A stretch of 49,522 bases of DNA from Sphingomonas hominis (GTDB taxonomy: Bacteria; Pseudomonadota; Alphaproteobacteria; Sphingomonadales; Sphingomonadaceae), in contig NZ_JABULH010000011.1 of NCBI RefSeq assembly GCF_013328205.1, forward strand, positions 1-49,522. The letters are read 5' to 3'. Positions 25,860 through 33,090 of the stretch are shown in pieces. Position 1 is the first letter of the stretch. Each line of letters begins with the position of its first letter. The position numbers and the translations under genes were made by a program. Below the pieces are notes generated by a model. It did not search any database, had not been told where the DNA came from, and worked only from the letters and a program-made list of their open reading frames with translations.

Positions 25860-26108
25860 GTGCCCGCCTCCCCTGTCCCATCCGATCTGCACGCCCGCAT
25901 CGTCGCTGCGCTGACCGTGGCACGGCGGGACGCCAGGCTTCGTCAGGTCGACCTCGCGAAGCGGCTCGGATGGCAGCAGGCCTATGTATCGCGCTACGAA
26001 ACCGGTGAGCGCCAGTTGAGCGTGGATGAATATGTCGCGGTCGCCGTGGCGATCGGGGTCGATCCGGTGGCCTTGCTCGGCGAACTTCTCTGTCAAGACT
26101 GCTCGTAA
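25860..26108 (+). CDS. small XRE-family regulator
   Basis: This 82-aa single-domain protein carries a Cro/C1-type helix-turn-helix: HARIVAALTVARRDARLRQVDLAKRLGWQQAYVSRYETGERQLSVDEYVAVAVAIG. It uses a GTG start and is divergent from the small-protein operon at 25784, separated by 75 bp, so it is a plausible regulator of that promoter. Confidence 0.82.
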   Translation: MPASPVPSDLHARIVAALTVARRDARLRQVDLAKRLGWQQAYVSRYETGERQLSVDEYVAVAVAIGVDPVALLGELLCQDCS

Positions 26109-26561
26109 TCACAGCTCAGGACCGCCCATCGAGGCGATGCCCAGGCGCATCTGCCGACGATAACGCCCACCCGATCAACGGCGCGACATCTGCTACGATG
26201 CCGAACGCGCGTTCGATGGCCTCTAGGATCCGCCGTGATCGCACACACCGGCGAACCCGACGATCGGTTCGGGGTATCTCCCCACCCTGCCCTTTCAACG
26301 GGCGTCACGCTGACAGGTACACACCGCCGGATCGGCTTGGCTTCTCCCGGAAGCCTGCGGCCGTCAGGCCGCTCTTGTGACGGCGATAGCCGGCACGCAA
26401 CGAAGGGCCATTGCCCAAGGGGCAATTCCGCAATTCCTTTTCCTTCCTTTTGAGCCGGGTCTTGGGGTTAAGTGATTCTGTTAAATAGGAATCGTTAAGA
26501 AGGTTAAGTGTCGAAAAGCGGCCAAAAAACCGCGTCTTCGTAATACCTTGAGAATCTTCCC
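26109..26561. other. probable origin region left of the iterons, AT-rich patch
   Basis: Frames here are arginine-rich shadows. Around 26430-26520 the composition becomes unusually AT-rich for this window (runs of TTCCTTTTCC and GTTAAG repeats: GGTTAAGTG appears twice, with GTTAAATAGG and GTTAAGAAGG between). Next to iterons this is a good candidate for the duplex-unwinding element. I see no perfect DnaA box. Confidence 0.45.
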
Positions 26562-26754
26562 GGTGTGTGATCCCACGTGATTCGGTGTGTGATCCCACGA
26601 TAGTGCGGTGTGTGATCCCACGACGCCCGGGTGTGTGATCCCACGATGATCGCTTGCCTCTTTGCGGGTCGATTATTGCTCGATCCACACTCTCAACGCC
26701 TGCTGCCCGCCTCCGCCTCTGATACGGATGGGCCTTGCGGTGTGTGATACCACG
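26562..26754 (+). repeat. iterons of the plasmid origin (five copies)
   Basis: The 16-bp unit GGTGTGTGATCCCACG occurs at 26562, 26584, 26607 and 26630 (22-23 bp apart), and a fifth copy with one change (GGTGTGTGATACCACG) lies at 26739, just after the repA stop. Regular helical-phase spacing beside an initiator gene marks them as RepA-binding iterons. They lie downstream of repA rather than upstream. Confidence 0.88.
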
Positions 26755-26758
26755 ATAG

Positions 26759-27712
26759 TCAGCGTTCTCCGGCAAGCTTGTCCATCAGGTCGTCCACCTC
26801 GGCGGCGCGGCGGCGATCGGCATCGAATCGGTTCCGCCGCTCTTGCTCGGCTTCCAACTTGGCAGTCAGTGCCAGCGCCTCCGCTTCACCCCGAAGTCGA
26901 AACAGCACGGCAGGACTGCCATCGACTGTTGCGGCCATGTGCATCGCATAATCGGGGAGCTGGTCGGCCTCCACCACTTTGCGCAGCATCCGGTTGAACT
27001 CTTTTGGTTTGCTGTCGCTGCCTGTCTTGTCGCGCAGCACCTCGACGCGACACGTCCACCCGCCCTTCTGGTTGCCGGCGTGCTTGCGCGCGATACGATA
27101 CAGGGCGCGTTCCAGCCCCCCGGTCAGCAGGAAATAATCCTGGTGCATGGTGAGCAGTGACCGCTCCCCCATAATACCCTCATACACCCAGTCCGACAGC
27201 GTAATGGTCATCCCGCGCGGTTGGTCGGTGTCCGGGTCCACCTCCAGCGTCCATTTGTCGAGCCAGTTGAAACCGGCCTTGGTCCGCCGCTTGGGCGCGC
27301 GGATCGAGGTCGATATGGAAGTCGTTTGAAGCCGCTGGAGTGCAGCCTGCAACTCCTGATAAGCTCGGCCGCTGGTGTCGCGCTTGATCGCCCGCAACAG
27401 GTCATAGGACGTAGTTCTAAGTGTCCGGGGAAGGTCGTTGACCCCCTGCTCCCGCATCCGATTGAGCGTGGACGCCGCCCATATCAAGATATCGGCGTCC
27501 CAGATCGTGGCCATGCCGTAGGCGGGGATCGCCTCAATCTTGACCCACGTCTCGCCGTCCGGGCTGCTATATTCGATCGGCTTCACCCGCTTGCGCTTCT
27601 GGAGCGAGAAGAACGGCCGCTCCATCGTCTCCCGCTGATCTTTCAGCGGGAGGTCGCCCATCAACGGGATGAACAGATCAAATTCGGGGTTGGGATTTTG
27701 GCGCTTGGTCAT
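26759..27712 (-). CDS. repA: plasmid replication initiator RepA (RPA family)
   Basis: This 317-aa protein matches the alphaproteobacterial RPA-type initiators: the MTKRQNPNPEFDLFIPLMGDLPLKDQRETMERPFFSLQKRKR opening, GMATIWDADILIWAAS, RTTSYDLLRAIKRDTSGRAYQELQAALQRLQTTSI, and LSDWVYEGIMGERSLLTMHQDYFLLTGGLERALYRIARKHAG. It should bind the iterons directly downstream of its gene and start replication. The parA-parB cassette lies upstream on the same strand. It gives the fused 41-kb segment its own replication capacity. Confidence 0.93.
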   Translation of the reverse strand: MTKRQNPNPEFDLFIPLMGDLPLKDQRETMERPFFSLQKRKRVKPIEYSSPDGETWVKIEAIPAYGMATIWDADILIWAASTLNRMREQGVNDLPRTLRTTSYDLLRAIKRDTSGRAYQELQAALQRLQTTSISTSIRAPKRRTKAGFNWLDKWTLEVDPDTDQPRGMTITLSDWVYEGIMGERSLLTMHQDYFLLTGGLERALYRIARKHAGNQKGGWTCRVEVLRDKTGSDSKPKEFNRMLRKVVEADQLPDYAMHMAATVDGSPAVLFRLRGEAEALALTAKLEAEQERRNRFDADRRRAAEVDDLMDKLAGER

Positions 27713-27741
27713 GAAACATCAATCCTGCCATCCTGCATAAT

Positions 27742-27753
27742 TGCAGGTGTGCA
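27742..27753. promoter_or_regulatory. partition-site-like repeat 1 (TGCAGGTGTGCA)
   Basis: TGCAGGTGTGCA lies between the small partner gene and repA, 29 nt upstream of the repA start. The same sequence recurs at 28070 and, with one change, at 28698. Candidate parS or operator. Confidence 0.6.
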
Positions 27754-27758
27754 CATCG

Positions 27759-28052
27759 TCACACACGACCGAATTGCTTGTCGGCTTCATACTTGGCGAC
27801 CAGTTCGCTGATCGCTTCAGCAAGGAGATCTTGGTGACTCCGCCGGGTCCGCGCTGCCAAAACGCGAAATGCCTCCGCCGTGGGATCTGCAGGATCGAAA
27901 TATGCCCCAAGGTGATACTTACCCGGTCGTTTGCCACCTGATCGTGCGGCACTCGACGGCAAGGTCGTCGGAGCCGACTGGCGTTCCGGCTCGGGTTCGC
28001 GAGGGGAGGGTGCCGCTACTGCCGGCCCCAACAGGGAAGTCCGTTTCGCCAT
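27759..28052 (-). CDS. small ParB/ParG-like partition partner
   Basis: This 97-aa protein directly follows parA (2 nt) and so probably acts as the centromere-binding partner. It has a flexible basic and proline-rich N-terminus (MAKRTSLLGPAVAAPSPREPEPERQ) and a C-terminal region GKYHLGAYFDPADPTAEAFRVLAARTRRSHQDLLAEAISELVAKYEAD that fits a ribbon-helix-helix fold. The start at 28052 is chosen because the upstream extension runs through a partition-site repeat. It is not a classical large ParB. Confidence 0.75.
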   Translation of the reverse strand: MAKRTSLLGPAVAAPSPREPEPERQSAPTTLPSSAARSGGKRPGKYHLGAYFDPADPTAEAFRVLAARTRRSHQDLLAEAISELVAKYEADKQFGRV

Positions 28053-28054
28053 AA

Positions 28055-28702
28055 TCAAGCTTTCACATTTGCAGGTGTGCAATTGATCACATCATCAAAT
28101 ATGTGCTTCTGCAAGGCTGCAATTTCCAAGGCAGCTTTACCTTTCGGCTCATGCTCGATGACGCCCAAGCCGTAAGGCCATGCCGCTCGGTAGGCGCTGC
28201 GCTCCCGCAATACGGCACGCGCCACCCGCAAGCCGGTTGCCTCGGCAAGCGTTCTGGCATCGTCCAGCAATGTGGTTGCGGTAGGAGGGGCGGCATTCAG
28301 CACGACCACGCCCGTTCGCCCCGTGCTGGTGATAAGCTGTGCCGTGCGCTTGATCGCATCGAGATCGATCAATGACGGACGGCAGGGGATAACGACCAGA
28401 TCGGCACGCTGCGCCGCTGCGGCGGCTTCCGCGCCCGCCGCTGGCGGTGTGTCGATGATAGTAAGTGCAAAGCCGTTGGCCTCAGCTGCATCAATCGCTT
28501 GATCGAGGCGTCTCGCACTGATTGGCTCGACGTGCGGCAGCTCGGCCGTTCGTCGCTCGCTCCAAGCGGTCGCGCTCTCCTGCGGGTCGAGATCAAAGAG
28601 AGCCGTCTTGATCCCGACCGCTTCAGCAGCGACCGCCAAATTCACCGCGAGCGTCGTTTTGCCAACGCCACCCTTTTGAGCTGCAAGAGTGATAATATGC
28701 AC
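28055..28702 (-). CDS. parA: ParA-family partition ATPase
   Basis: This 215-aa Walker-type ATPase has the deviant Walker A QKGGVGKTTLAVNLA (residues 9-23), Walker B-like LTIIDTPPAAG and the FDLDPQESA motif. Its short length, without an N-terminal DNA-binding domain, fits the type Ib ParA class paired with small ribbon-helix-helix partners. The start is a GTG that sits inside a TGCACGTGTGCA repeat, so partner binding there could control parA expression. It segregates the plasmid at division. Confidence 0.92.
   Translation of the reverse strand: MHIITLAAQKGGVGKTTLAVNLAVAAEAVGIKTALFDLDPQESATAWSERRTAELPHVEPISARRLDQAIDAAEANGFALTIIDTPPAAGAEAAAAAQRADLVVIPCRPSLIDLDAIKRTAQLITSTGRTGVVVLNAAPPTATTLLDDARTLAEATGLRVARAVLRERSAYRAAWPYGLGVIEHEPKGKAALEIAALQKHIFDDVINCTPANVKA
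28070..28081. promoter_or_regulatory. partition-site-like repeat 2 (TGCAGGTGTGCA)
   Basis: An exact copy of the repeat at 27742, located at the 3' end of parA just upstream of the partner gene start. Confidence 0.6.
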
Positions 28703-28709
28703 GTGTGCA
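28698..28709. promoter_or_regulatory. partition-site-like repeat 3 (TGCACGTGTGCA)
   Basis: Differs from the other two copies by one base, which makes its core nearly palindromic. It overlaps the GTG start of parA, fitting autoregulation of the par operon. Confidence 0.6.
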
Positions 28710-28874
28710 CACCTTCAATAATTCAGATATGACGTTATGCAGAACGGCAAGGTCGCACAAGTGCTATGGTGAGGCGCTCTGCTCCTAAAGCATGGCAACG
28801 CATGGGCATGCGCTGGATAAATCTGTACGATGCGCCGCTGCTACCGAGGCCCGGAGCATAGTTGGAGTGATCTG

Positions 28875-29228
28875 ATGCAGAAGGGCAAGGCCTTGGACGA
28901 GACGATAAAAGGTGAGGTCCGCTTGTGCATAGAGGGCGGTCTTGCCCATTTCCCCGGACTGGCGAAGGAGCAGACGGTCTCGTTTGATGATCTCGCCACC
29001 CCGGAGTGCCAGGAGATCGCCAGTCTCGTCGATCAGGCGGACTTCTTCAACTGCACGCCTGCAAACGACAGCGCGGGGCCGGATGCGCGCAGCTATACGG
29101 TTGGGCTGACCATCGCCGGCCGCAGTCACGAACTCCGCGTCACCGAACCGATCCGCGACCCAACGCTGGCGAAGCTTGTGTCGGTTGTACGTCGCTTGAG
29201 CAAGCAACGCCCGAGCCAGAGCTCTTAG
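28875..29228 (+). CDS. emfourin-like protein (protealysin-inhibitor family)
   Basis: The 117-aa product from MQKGKALDETIKGEVRLCIEGGLAHFPGLAKEQ fits the emfourin fold: an N-terminal strand with GGxAxFPGL, DLATPECQEIASLVDQADFF, then PDARSYTVGLTIAGRSHELRVTE and a terminal helix. Emfourins inhibit M4-type metalloproteases such as protealysin and are usually encoded beside the protease. No protease gene is visible here; the downstream side was hit by an IS element. The ATG at 28875 is preferred over one 15 codons upstream because the domain begins after it. Confidence 0.65.
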   Translation: MQKGKALDETIKGEVRLCIEGGLAHFPGLAKEQTVSFDDLATPECQEIASLVDQADFFNCTPANDSAGPDARSYTVGLTIAGRSHELRVTEPIRDPTLAKLVSVVRRLSKQRPSQSS

Positions 29229-29334
29229 CCAACTCACCGGTGAAATCACCGACAAGCCATGCGCCGATCACGCTTCGCCGTCTTCGACCCGGCCGGCGGG
29301 CGGCGCGTTGTCACGATCGAAATTCCCGCAAAGG

Positions 29335-29354
29335 ATCCAGACCGTGTGAAAAGC
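29335..29354 (+). repeat. left inverted repeat of the IS1182-family element
   Basis: Begins ATCCAGACCGTG and pairs with 30973-30992 apart from a few mismatches. Confidence 0.8.
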
Positions 29355-29400
29355 CGCGCCTGTGATTCCGCCCGGTCGCGGATCGGCGTATGCTGCGGGC

Positions 29401-30831
29401 ATGGCGTATATCGAGGGTCACGCGCGCGACCAGGCGCTGCTGCTGCCGGCATCGGTTGAGGATTACGTGTCGGCGGACAATGCGGTGCGCTTCATCGACG
29501 CCTTCGTTGAAGACTTGGATCTGGGCGAAGCCGGCTTCCTGCGGACGCGACCCAAGGCCACTGGCCGACCGGGCTATTCCCCGCGCGACATGCTGAAGCT
29601 GTACCTGTACGGCTACCTCAACCGGGTGCGGTCGAGCCGTCGCCTGGAAACCGAGGCGACGCGCAATCTCGAACTGATCTGGCTGCTGCGCGGGCTGCGG
29701 CCCGACTTCAAGACCATCGCCGACTTCCGCCGTGACAACCGCTCGGCGTTCAAGGCGGTGTTCCGCGCGTTCATGGTGCTGTGTCGCAAGCTCGACCTGT
29801 TCGGGCGCGAGCTGCTCGCGGTGGACGGCACGCGGCTGAAGGCGGTGAACAGCCGGACGCGCAACTTCACGAAGGCCAGGCTCGACAAGTACGTAAAATC
29901 CGCTGACGAGCGGCTCGAGAAGTACCTCGCACAGCTGGATGACGCCGACCGTGGTGAGGAGGCAGGCACGACCAGACGGAGCGAGGCGCTCGCGGCGAAG
30001 ATCGCCAGGGTACGCGAGCAGCGTCAGGTCAGCGAGGCGATGCTTGAGCAGCTGAAGGCCAGCGGCGAGAGCCAGATCTCGCTCACCGACCCCGATGCGC
30101 GTGCGATGGCGGCCCATCCCAAGGTCGGCGTCGGCTACAACGCCCAGGTCGCGGTCGATGCGAAGCACAAGCTGATCGTCGAACAGCATGTCACCAACGC
30201 GGGCAGCGATCTGGGTTTTCTGGCCGAAACCGCGGGTGCGGCCAAGGACCTGCTCGGCGTGGACCGGATCGATGTGGTCGCCGATATGGGATATTACATG
30301 GGTGAGGACATCGCCGCGTGCGAACGGGCCGGCATCACTCCCTATGTCGCCCGTCCCCAGCGCGGCACGGCCGTCGGCGACGGCCGCTTTCCCAAAGAGC
30401 GGTTCCGCTACGATGAAGCGGCGGATTGCTATCACTGCCCGGGCAACCAGCGGCTCGATACACGGTACCGCTGGCTCCAGGGCGGTCACATCATCGTGCA
30501 ATATTCAAACCCGCGCGCCTGTGGCGGATGCGAACTCAAGGCGCAGTGTGCCCGCGGTAGCTTCCGCCGCATCACGCGGTGGGAAGGCGAGGCGGTGCTC
30601 GACCGCATGGCGACACGCCTTGCCGTGCGGCCTGAGATCCTGAACATCCGGCGCGAGACGGTCGAACACCCCTTCGGCTCTATCAAGCAGTGGATGAACC
30701 AGGGGGCCTTCCTGATGCGTGGGCTCGACAAGGTCCGCGGCGAGTTCAGCCTGACGGCGCTCACCTACAACCTCAGGCGGGCGATCAACCTCGTCGGCGT
30801 ACAGGGGCTGATCCGGGCGGTGCAAGCCTGA
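29401..30831 (+). CDS. IS1182-family transposase
   Basis: This 476-aa DDE transposase starts MAYIEGHARDQALLLPASVEDYV. The N-terminal DUF772 region includes GRPGYSPRDMLKLYLYGYLNRVRSSRRLE; the DDE core includes LLAVDGTRLKAVNS, DVVADMGYYMGEDI and the terminal VEHPFGSIKQWMNQGAFLMRGLDKVRGEFSLTALTYNLRRAI. A cysteine-rich patch (CYHCPGN...CGGCELKAQC) is typical of the family. The start is chosen from the conserved N-terminus; the frame extends 13 codons upstream towards the IS end. Confidence 0.94.
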   Translation: MAYIEGHARDQALLLPASVEDYVSADNAVRFIDAFVEDLDLGEAGFLRTRPKATGRPGYSPRDMLKLYLYGYLNRVRSSRRLETEATRNLELIWLLRGLRPDFKTIADFRRDNRSAFKAVFRAFMVLCRKLDLFGRELLAVDGTRLKAVNSRTRNFTKARLDKYVKSADERLEKYLAQLDDADRGEEAGTTRRSEALAAKIARVREQRQVSEAMLEQLKASGESQISLTDPDARAMAAHPKVGVGYNAQVAVDAKHKLIVEQHVTNAGSDLGFLAETAGAAKDLLGVDRIDVVADMGYYMGEDIAACERAGITPYVARPQRGTAVGDGRFPKERFRYDEAADCYHCPGNQRLDTRYRWLQGGHIIVQYSNPRACGGCELKAQCARGSFRRITRWEGEAVLDRMATRLAVRPEILNIRRETVEHPFGSIKQWMNQGAFLMRGLDKVRGEFSLTALTYNLRRAINLVGVQGLIRAVQA

Positions 30832-30972
30832 ACCTCGCTGCTATATGGGCCAGCGCAGCGTCTGATATCTTCCCCACGAAGCCGTTCTGACCCCGATGCA
30901 GCGGGAAACCCGAACATATCAGCAGTATCTGCCACTCTGACCAAAAGAACGACGGGCGGCTTCATGACCGCG

Positions 30973-30992
30973 AGTTTTCGCACGGTCTGGAT
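30973..30992 (-). repeat. right inverted repeat of the IS1182-family element
   Basis: Read inward it begins ATCCAGACCGTGCGAAAAC, matching the left end apart from a few mismatches. Confidence 0.8.
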
Positions 30993-31079
30993 GCTGAAAC
31001 GGGAAAGCTTGCGGCTTCTCAGAAGCCTCATTCACTCAAGTTTTGAGAACTCTGAAGTCGATCGCCAGCGCCTCTCGCT

Positions 31080-32405
31080 CTATTTGGGAAGGCGTATGGT
31101 GACACCGAAGGCCCGCTCGGATCGGGACAGAAGCGCATCGCCGCCATGACCAACGGCGATGGCGCGAACCAGAGCAAGGCCCAGCCCATGTCCATCGGTG
31201 GTGCGTGACGCTTCGGCGCGGGCGAAACGCTGAAACAGGCGTTTGGCATCAGCAGGAGGAACGCCCGGACCATTGTCCTCCAGCGTCACTTCAATCGCAT
31301 CATGCGACACCTTGGCGGAGAGCTTCGCGGCGGTGCCGGCCGGCGTGTGCCGCAACGTATTCTCCAGAAGGTTCGACAATGCCTGCGCGAGCAGGCGCCG
31401 GTCGCCCTCGATATGCAGTCCGGGCATGACGTCGATCGTCAGCGTATGGCCGGCAGCCTCGAAGTCGGGACGATAAGTTTCGGCCATGTCCTCCAGCAGC
31501 GCCGACAGATCGACCGCTCCCAACGCTCGACGTTCAGCCAACCCTTCGACCTCGGCGATGCGCAGCAGCGCGGCGAATATCTCCAGCAGATCGTCGGCCT
31601 GCCGCCGTGCCGCCTTGATCGCGTCTTTGTCCCCGGTCGCGGCGCGATCAAGCTGGTTGCACAGGCGGGTAAGGGGGGTGCGCAGGTCGTGCGCCACGTC
31701 GGTCGACACCTGCCGCAGATTATCCATCAACGCGGCGATGCGGTCGAGCATCCGGTTGAGCGTGGCGGCGAGGCGATCGAACTCGCTGTCCGACCCGTCG
31801 CGCGGCACCCGCTGCGTCAGGTCGCCGGCGATGATCGCCTGCGCGGTGGCATCGATGCGCGACAGGCGACGCCGGGTCAGCCATCCAACCAGCACGGCCG
31901 CGCCGATCCCCAGCGCCAGCATCGCCGCTAGCGCCGTCGCGAACAGCGCCGCCAGCGTGCGGTCGATCGCCGTGAGGTCGCGCCTATCAGCGACGACGAC
32001 GAGCATCCCGCCGGACAGCGGCGTCGCGAGCGCCTGACCGACGCCGGTATTGTTGCCGCGTCGGAAGCCGAAATGCTCCTGATAGCCAGGTTCGACCGGC
32101 GTCAGCGACGTGATCGTCGCGGCGACCGGCCGCCCGGCGCGGTCGACGAGCAGATAGTCGAGGCTCGCTTCGTTGCGGGCGTCCTCGCGCAAGCGGATTG
32201 CGTCCGCCACCCCCGCCAGGCCGCCTTCGCGCACCTCGGCCATCAGCGCGCGTGTCTCCACCGCGACGCGGTGGTCCAATTGTTCCTCCAGCGCCTCGTG
32301 CGTCACCTCATAGGCGACGGCGCCGATCGCCAGCGTCGCGATGCTGAACGCCAGCGCGACCAGCACGACGATGCCGAAGGTAGAGCGCCACAGGCGGGTG
32401 AGCAT
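31080..32405 (-). CDS. two-component sensor kinase of the efflux operon
   Basis: This 441-aa membrane kinase has an N-terminal TM segment (FGIVVLVALAFSIATLAIGAVAYEV), a periplasmic sensor (about 40-155), a second TM (LFATALAAMLALGIGAAVLVGWL), a HAMP domain, the phospho-accepting His in STDVAHDLRTPLTRL, and an ATPase domain with NLLENTLRHTP, DNGPGVP and GLGLALVRAIA. It is last in a five-gene operon after its regulator (the two are adjacent with no gap). By analogy with CusS/CzcS it should sense periplasmic metal or another toxic ligand; the ligand is unknown. Confidence 0.92.
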   Translation of the reverse strand: MLTRLWRSTFGIVVLVALAFSIATLAIGAVAYEVTHEALEEQLDHRVAVETRALMAEVREGGLAGVADAIRLREDARNEASLDYLLVDRAGRPVAATITSLTPVEPGYQEHFGFRRGNNTGVGQALATPLSGGMLVVVADRRDLTAIDRTLAALFATALAAMLALGIGAAVLVGWLTRRRLSRIDATAQAIIAGDLTQRVPRDGSDSEFDRLAATLNRMLDRIAALMDNLRQVSTDVAHDLRTPLTRLCNQLDRAATGDKDAIKAARRQADDLLEIFAALLRIAEVEGLAERRALGAVDLSALLEDMAETYRPDFEAAGHTLTIDVMPGLHIEGDRRLLAQALSNLLENTLRHTPAGTAAKLSAKVSHDAIEVTLEDNGPGVPPADAKRLFQRFARAEASRTTDGHGLGLALVRAIAVGHGGDALLSRSERAFGVTIRLPK

Positions 32406-33083
32406 CTATTCACCCCGGATCATGTAGCCGGCACCGCGCACCGTCTCGATCGCATCGGCGTCGAAGCCGGCGTTGAGCTTGGAGCGCAGCCGGCTCAGAT
32501 GCGTCTCGACGATGTTGGTCTTCGGATCGAAATCGAAATCCCACACCCGCTCCAGCAGCATCGTGCGGGTCATCACTCGGCGCGGGTTGCGCATCAGCTC
32601 CGCGAGCAACGCAAACTCACGCGGTTGCAGGGTGACGCGCCGACCATCGCGCTCGACAGTGCGGCGATGCAGGTCGAGGACGATATCGCCGACCCGCAGC
32701 AGATGCGCGTCATCGCCGCGCGAGGAAGGCCGGCGCGCCAGCGCGTTGAGGCGCGCGGCCAGCTCGGAGAAGGCGAAGGGCTTGACCAGATAGTCGTCTG
32801 CTCCGCCCTCCAGCCCCTCCACTCTATCGGCGATTCCACCGACTGCGGTAAGCATCAGAACCGGGGTGGCATCGCCGGCCGCGCGCAACGCCCTCACCAG
32901 CGCCAGCCCGTCGAGACCGGGCAGCATCCGGTCGACCACGATCGCGTCGAAGCCACCGCCGGTCGCCTGGAACAACCCGTCGCGACCATCCTCGCTGACC
33001 GCAACCTGGTGCCCGGCCTGACCCAAGCCCTGTGCCACGAAGGCGCGGGTGTCGGCATCATCCTCGACGATCAATATCCGCAT
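32406..33083 (-). CDS. OmpR-family response regulator of the efflux operon
   Basis: This 225-aa regulator has a receiver domain (MRILIVEDDADTRAFV; phospho-acceptor in AIVVDRMLPGLDGL; lysine in YLVKPFAF) and a winged-helix DNA-binding domain (VTLQPREFALLAELMRNPRRVMTRTMLLERVWDFDFDPKTNIVETHLSRLRSKL). It fits the CusR/CzcR/CopR group. It lies 7 nt after the outer-membrane channel gene and directly before its kinase, and probably activates the promoter region at 38549-38683. Confidence 0.93.
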   Translation of the reverse strand: MRILIVEDDADTRAFVAQGLGQAGHQVAVSEDGRDGLFQATGGGFDAIVVDRMLPGLDGLALVRALRAAGDATPVLMLTAVGGIADRVEGLEGGADDYLVKPFAFSELAARLNALARRPSSRGDDAHLLRVGDIVLDLHRRTVERDGRRVTLQPREFALLAELMRNPRRVMTRTMLLERVWDFDFDPKTNIVETHLSRLRSKLNAGFDADAIETVRGAGYMIRGE

Positions 33084-33090
33084 CGCTTAC

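Larger units (their letters stand above)
29335..30992 (+). mobile_element. IS1182-family insertion sequence
   Basis: The roughly 1,658-bp element contains one transposase gene. Ends are inverted repeats: ATCCAGACCGTGTGAAAAGC at the left and, read inward from 30992, ATCCAGACCGTGCGAAAAC. No clear target duplication is seen next to these ends. Left of it (29259-29334) a minus-strand frame reads LFTRSGSFAGISIVTTRR, and a plus-strand frame MRRSRFAVFDPAGG; either may be an interrupted gene, but no continuation is seen right of the IS. Confidence 0.85.

Noticed and set aside
26562-26754. Possible CRISPR array
   Set aside because: Units are 16 bp with 6-7-bp gaps and sit beside repA; spacing fits iterons, not CRISPR.
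26305-26775. 156-codon minus-strand frame with repeated THR/GIT units
   Set aside because: The repeated peptide units are translations of the iterons; not a gene.
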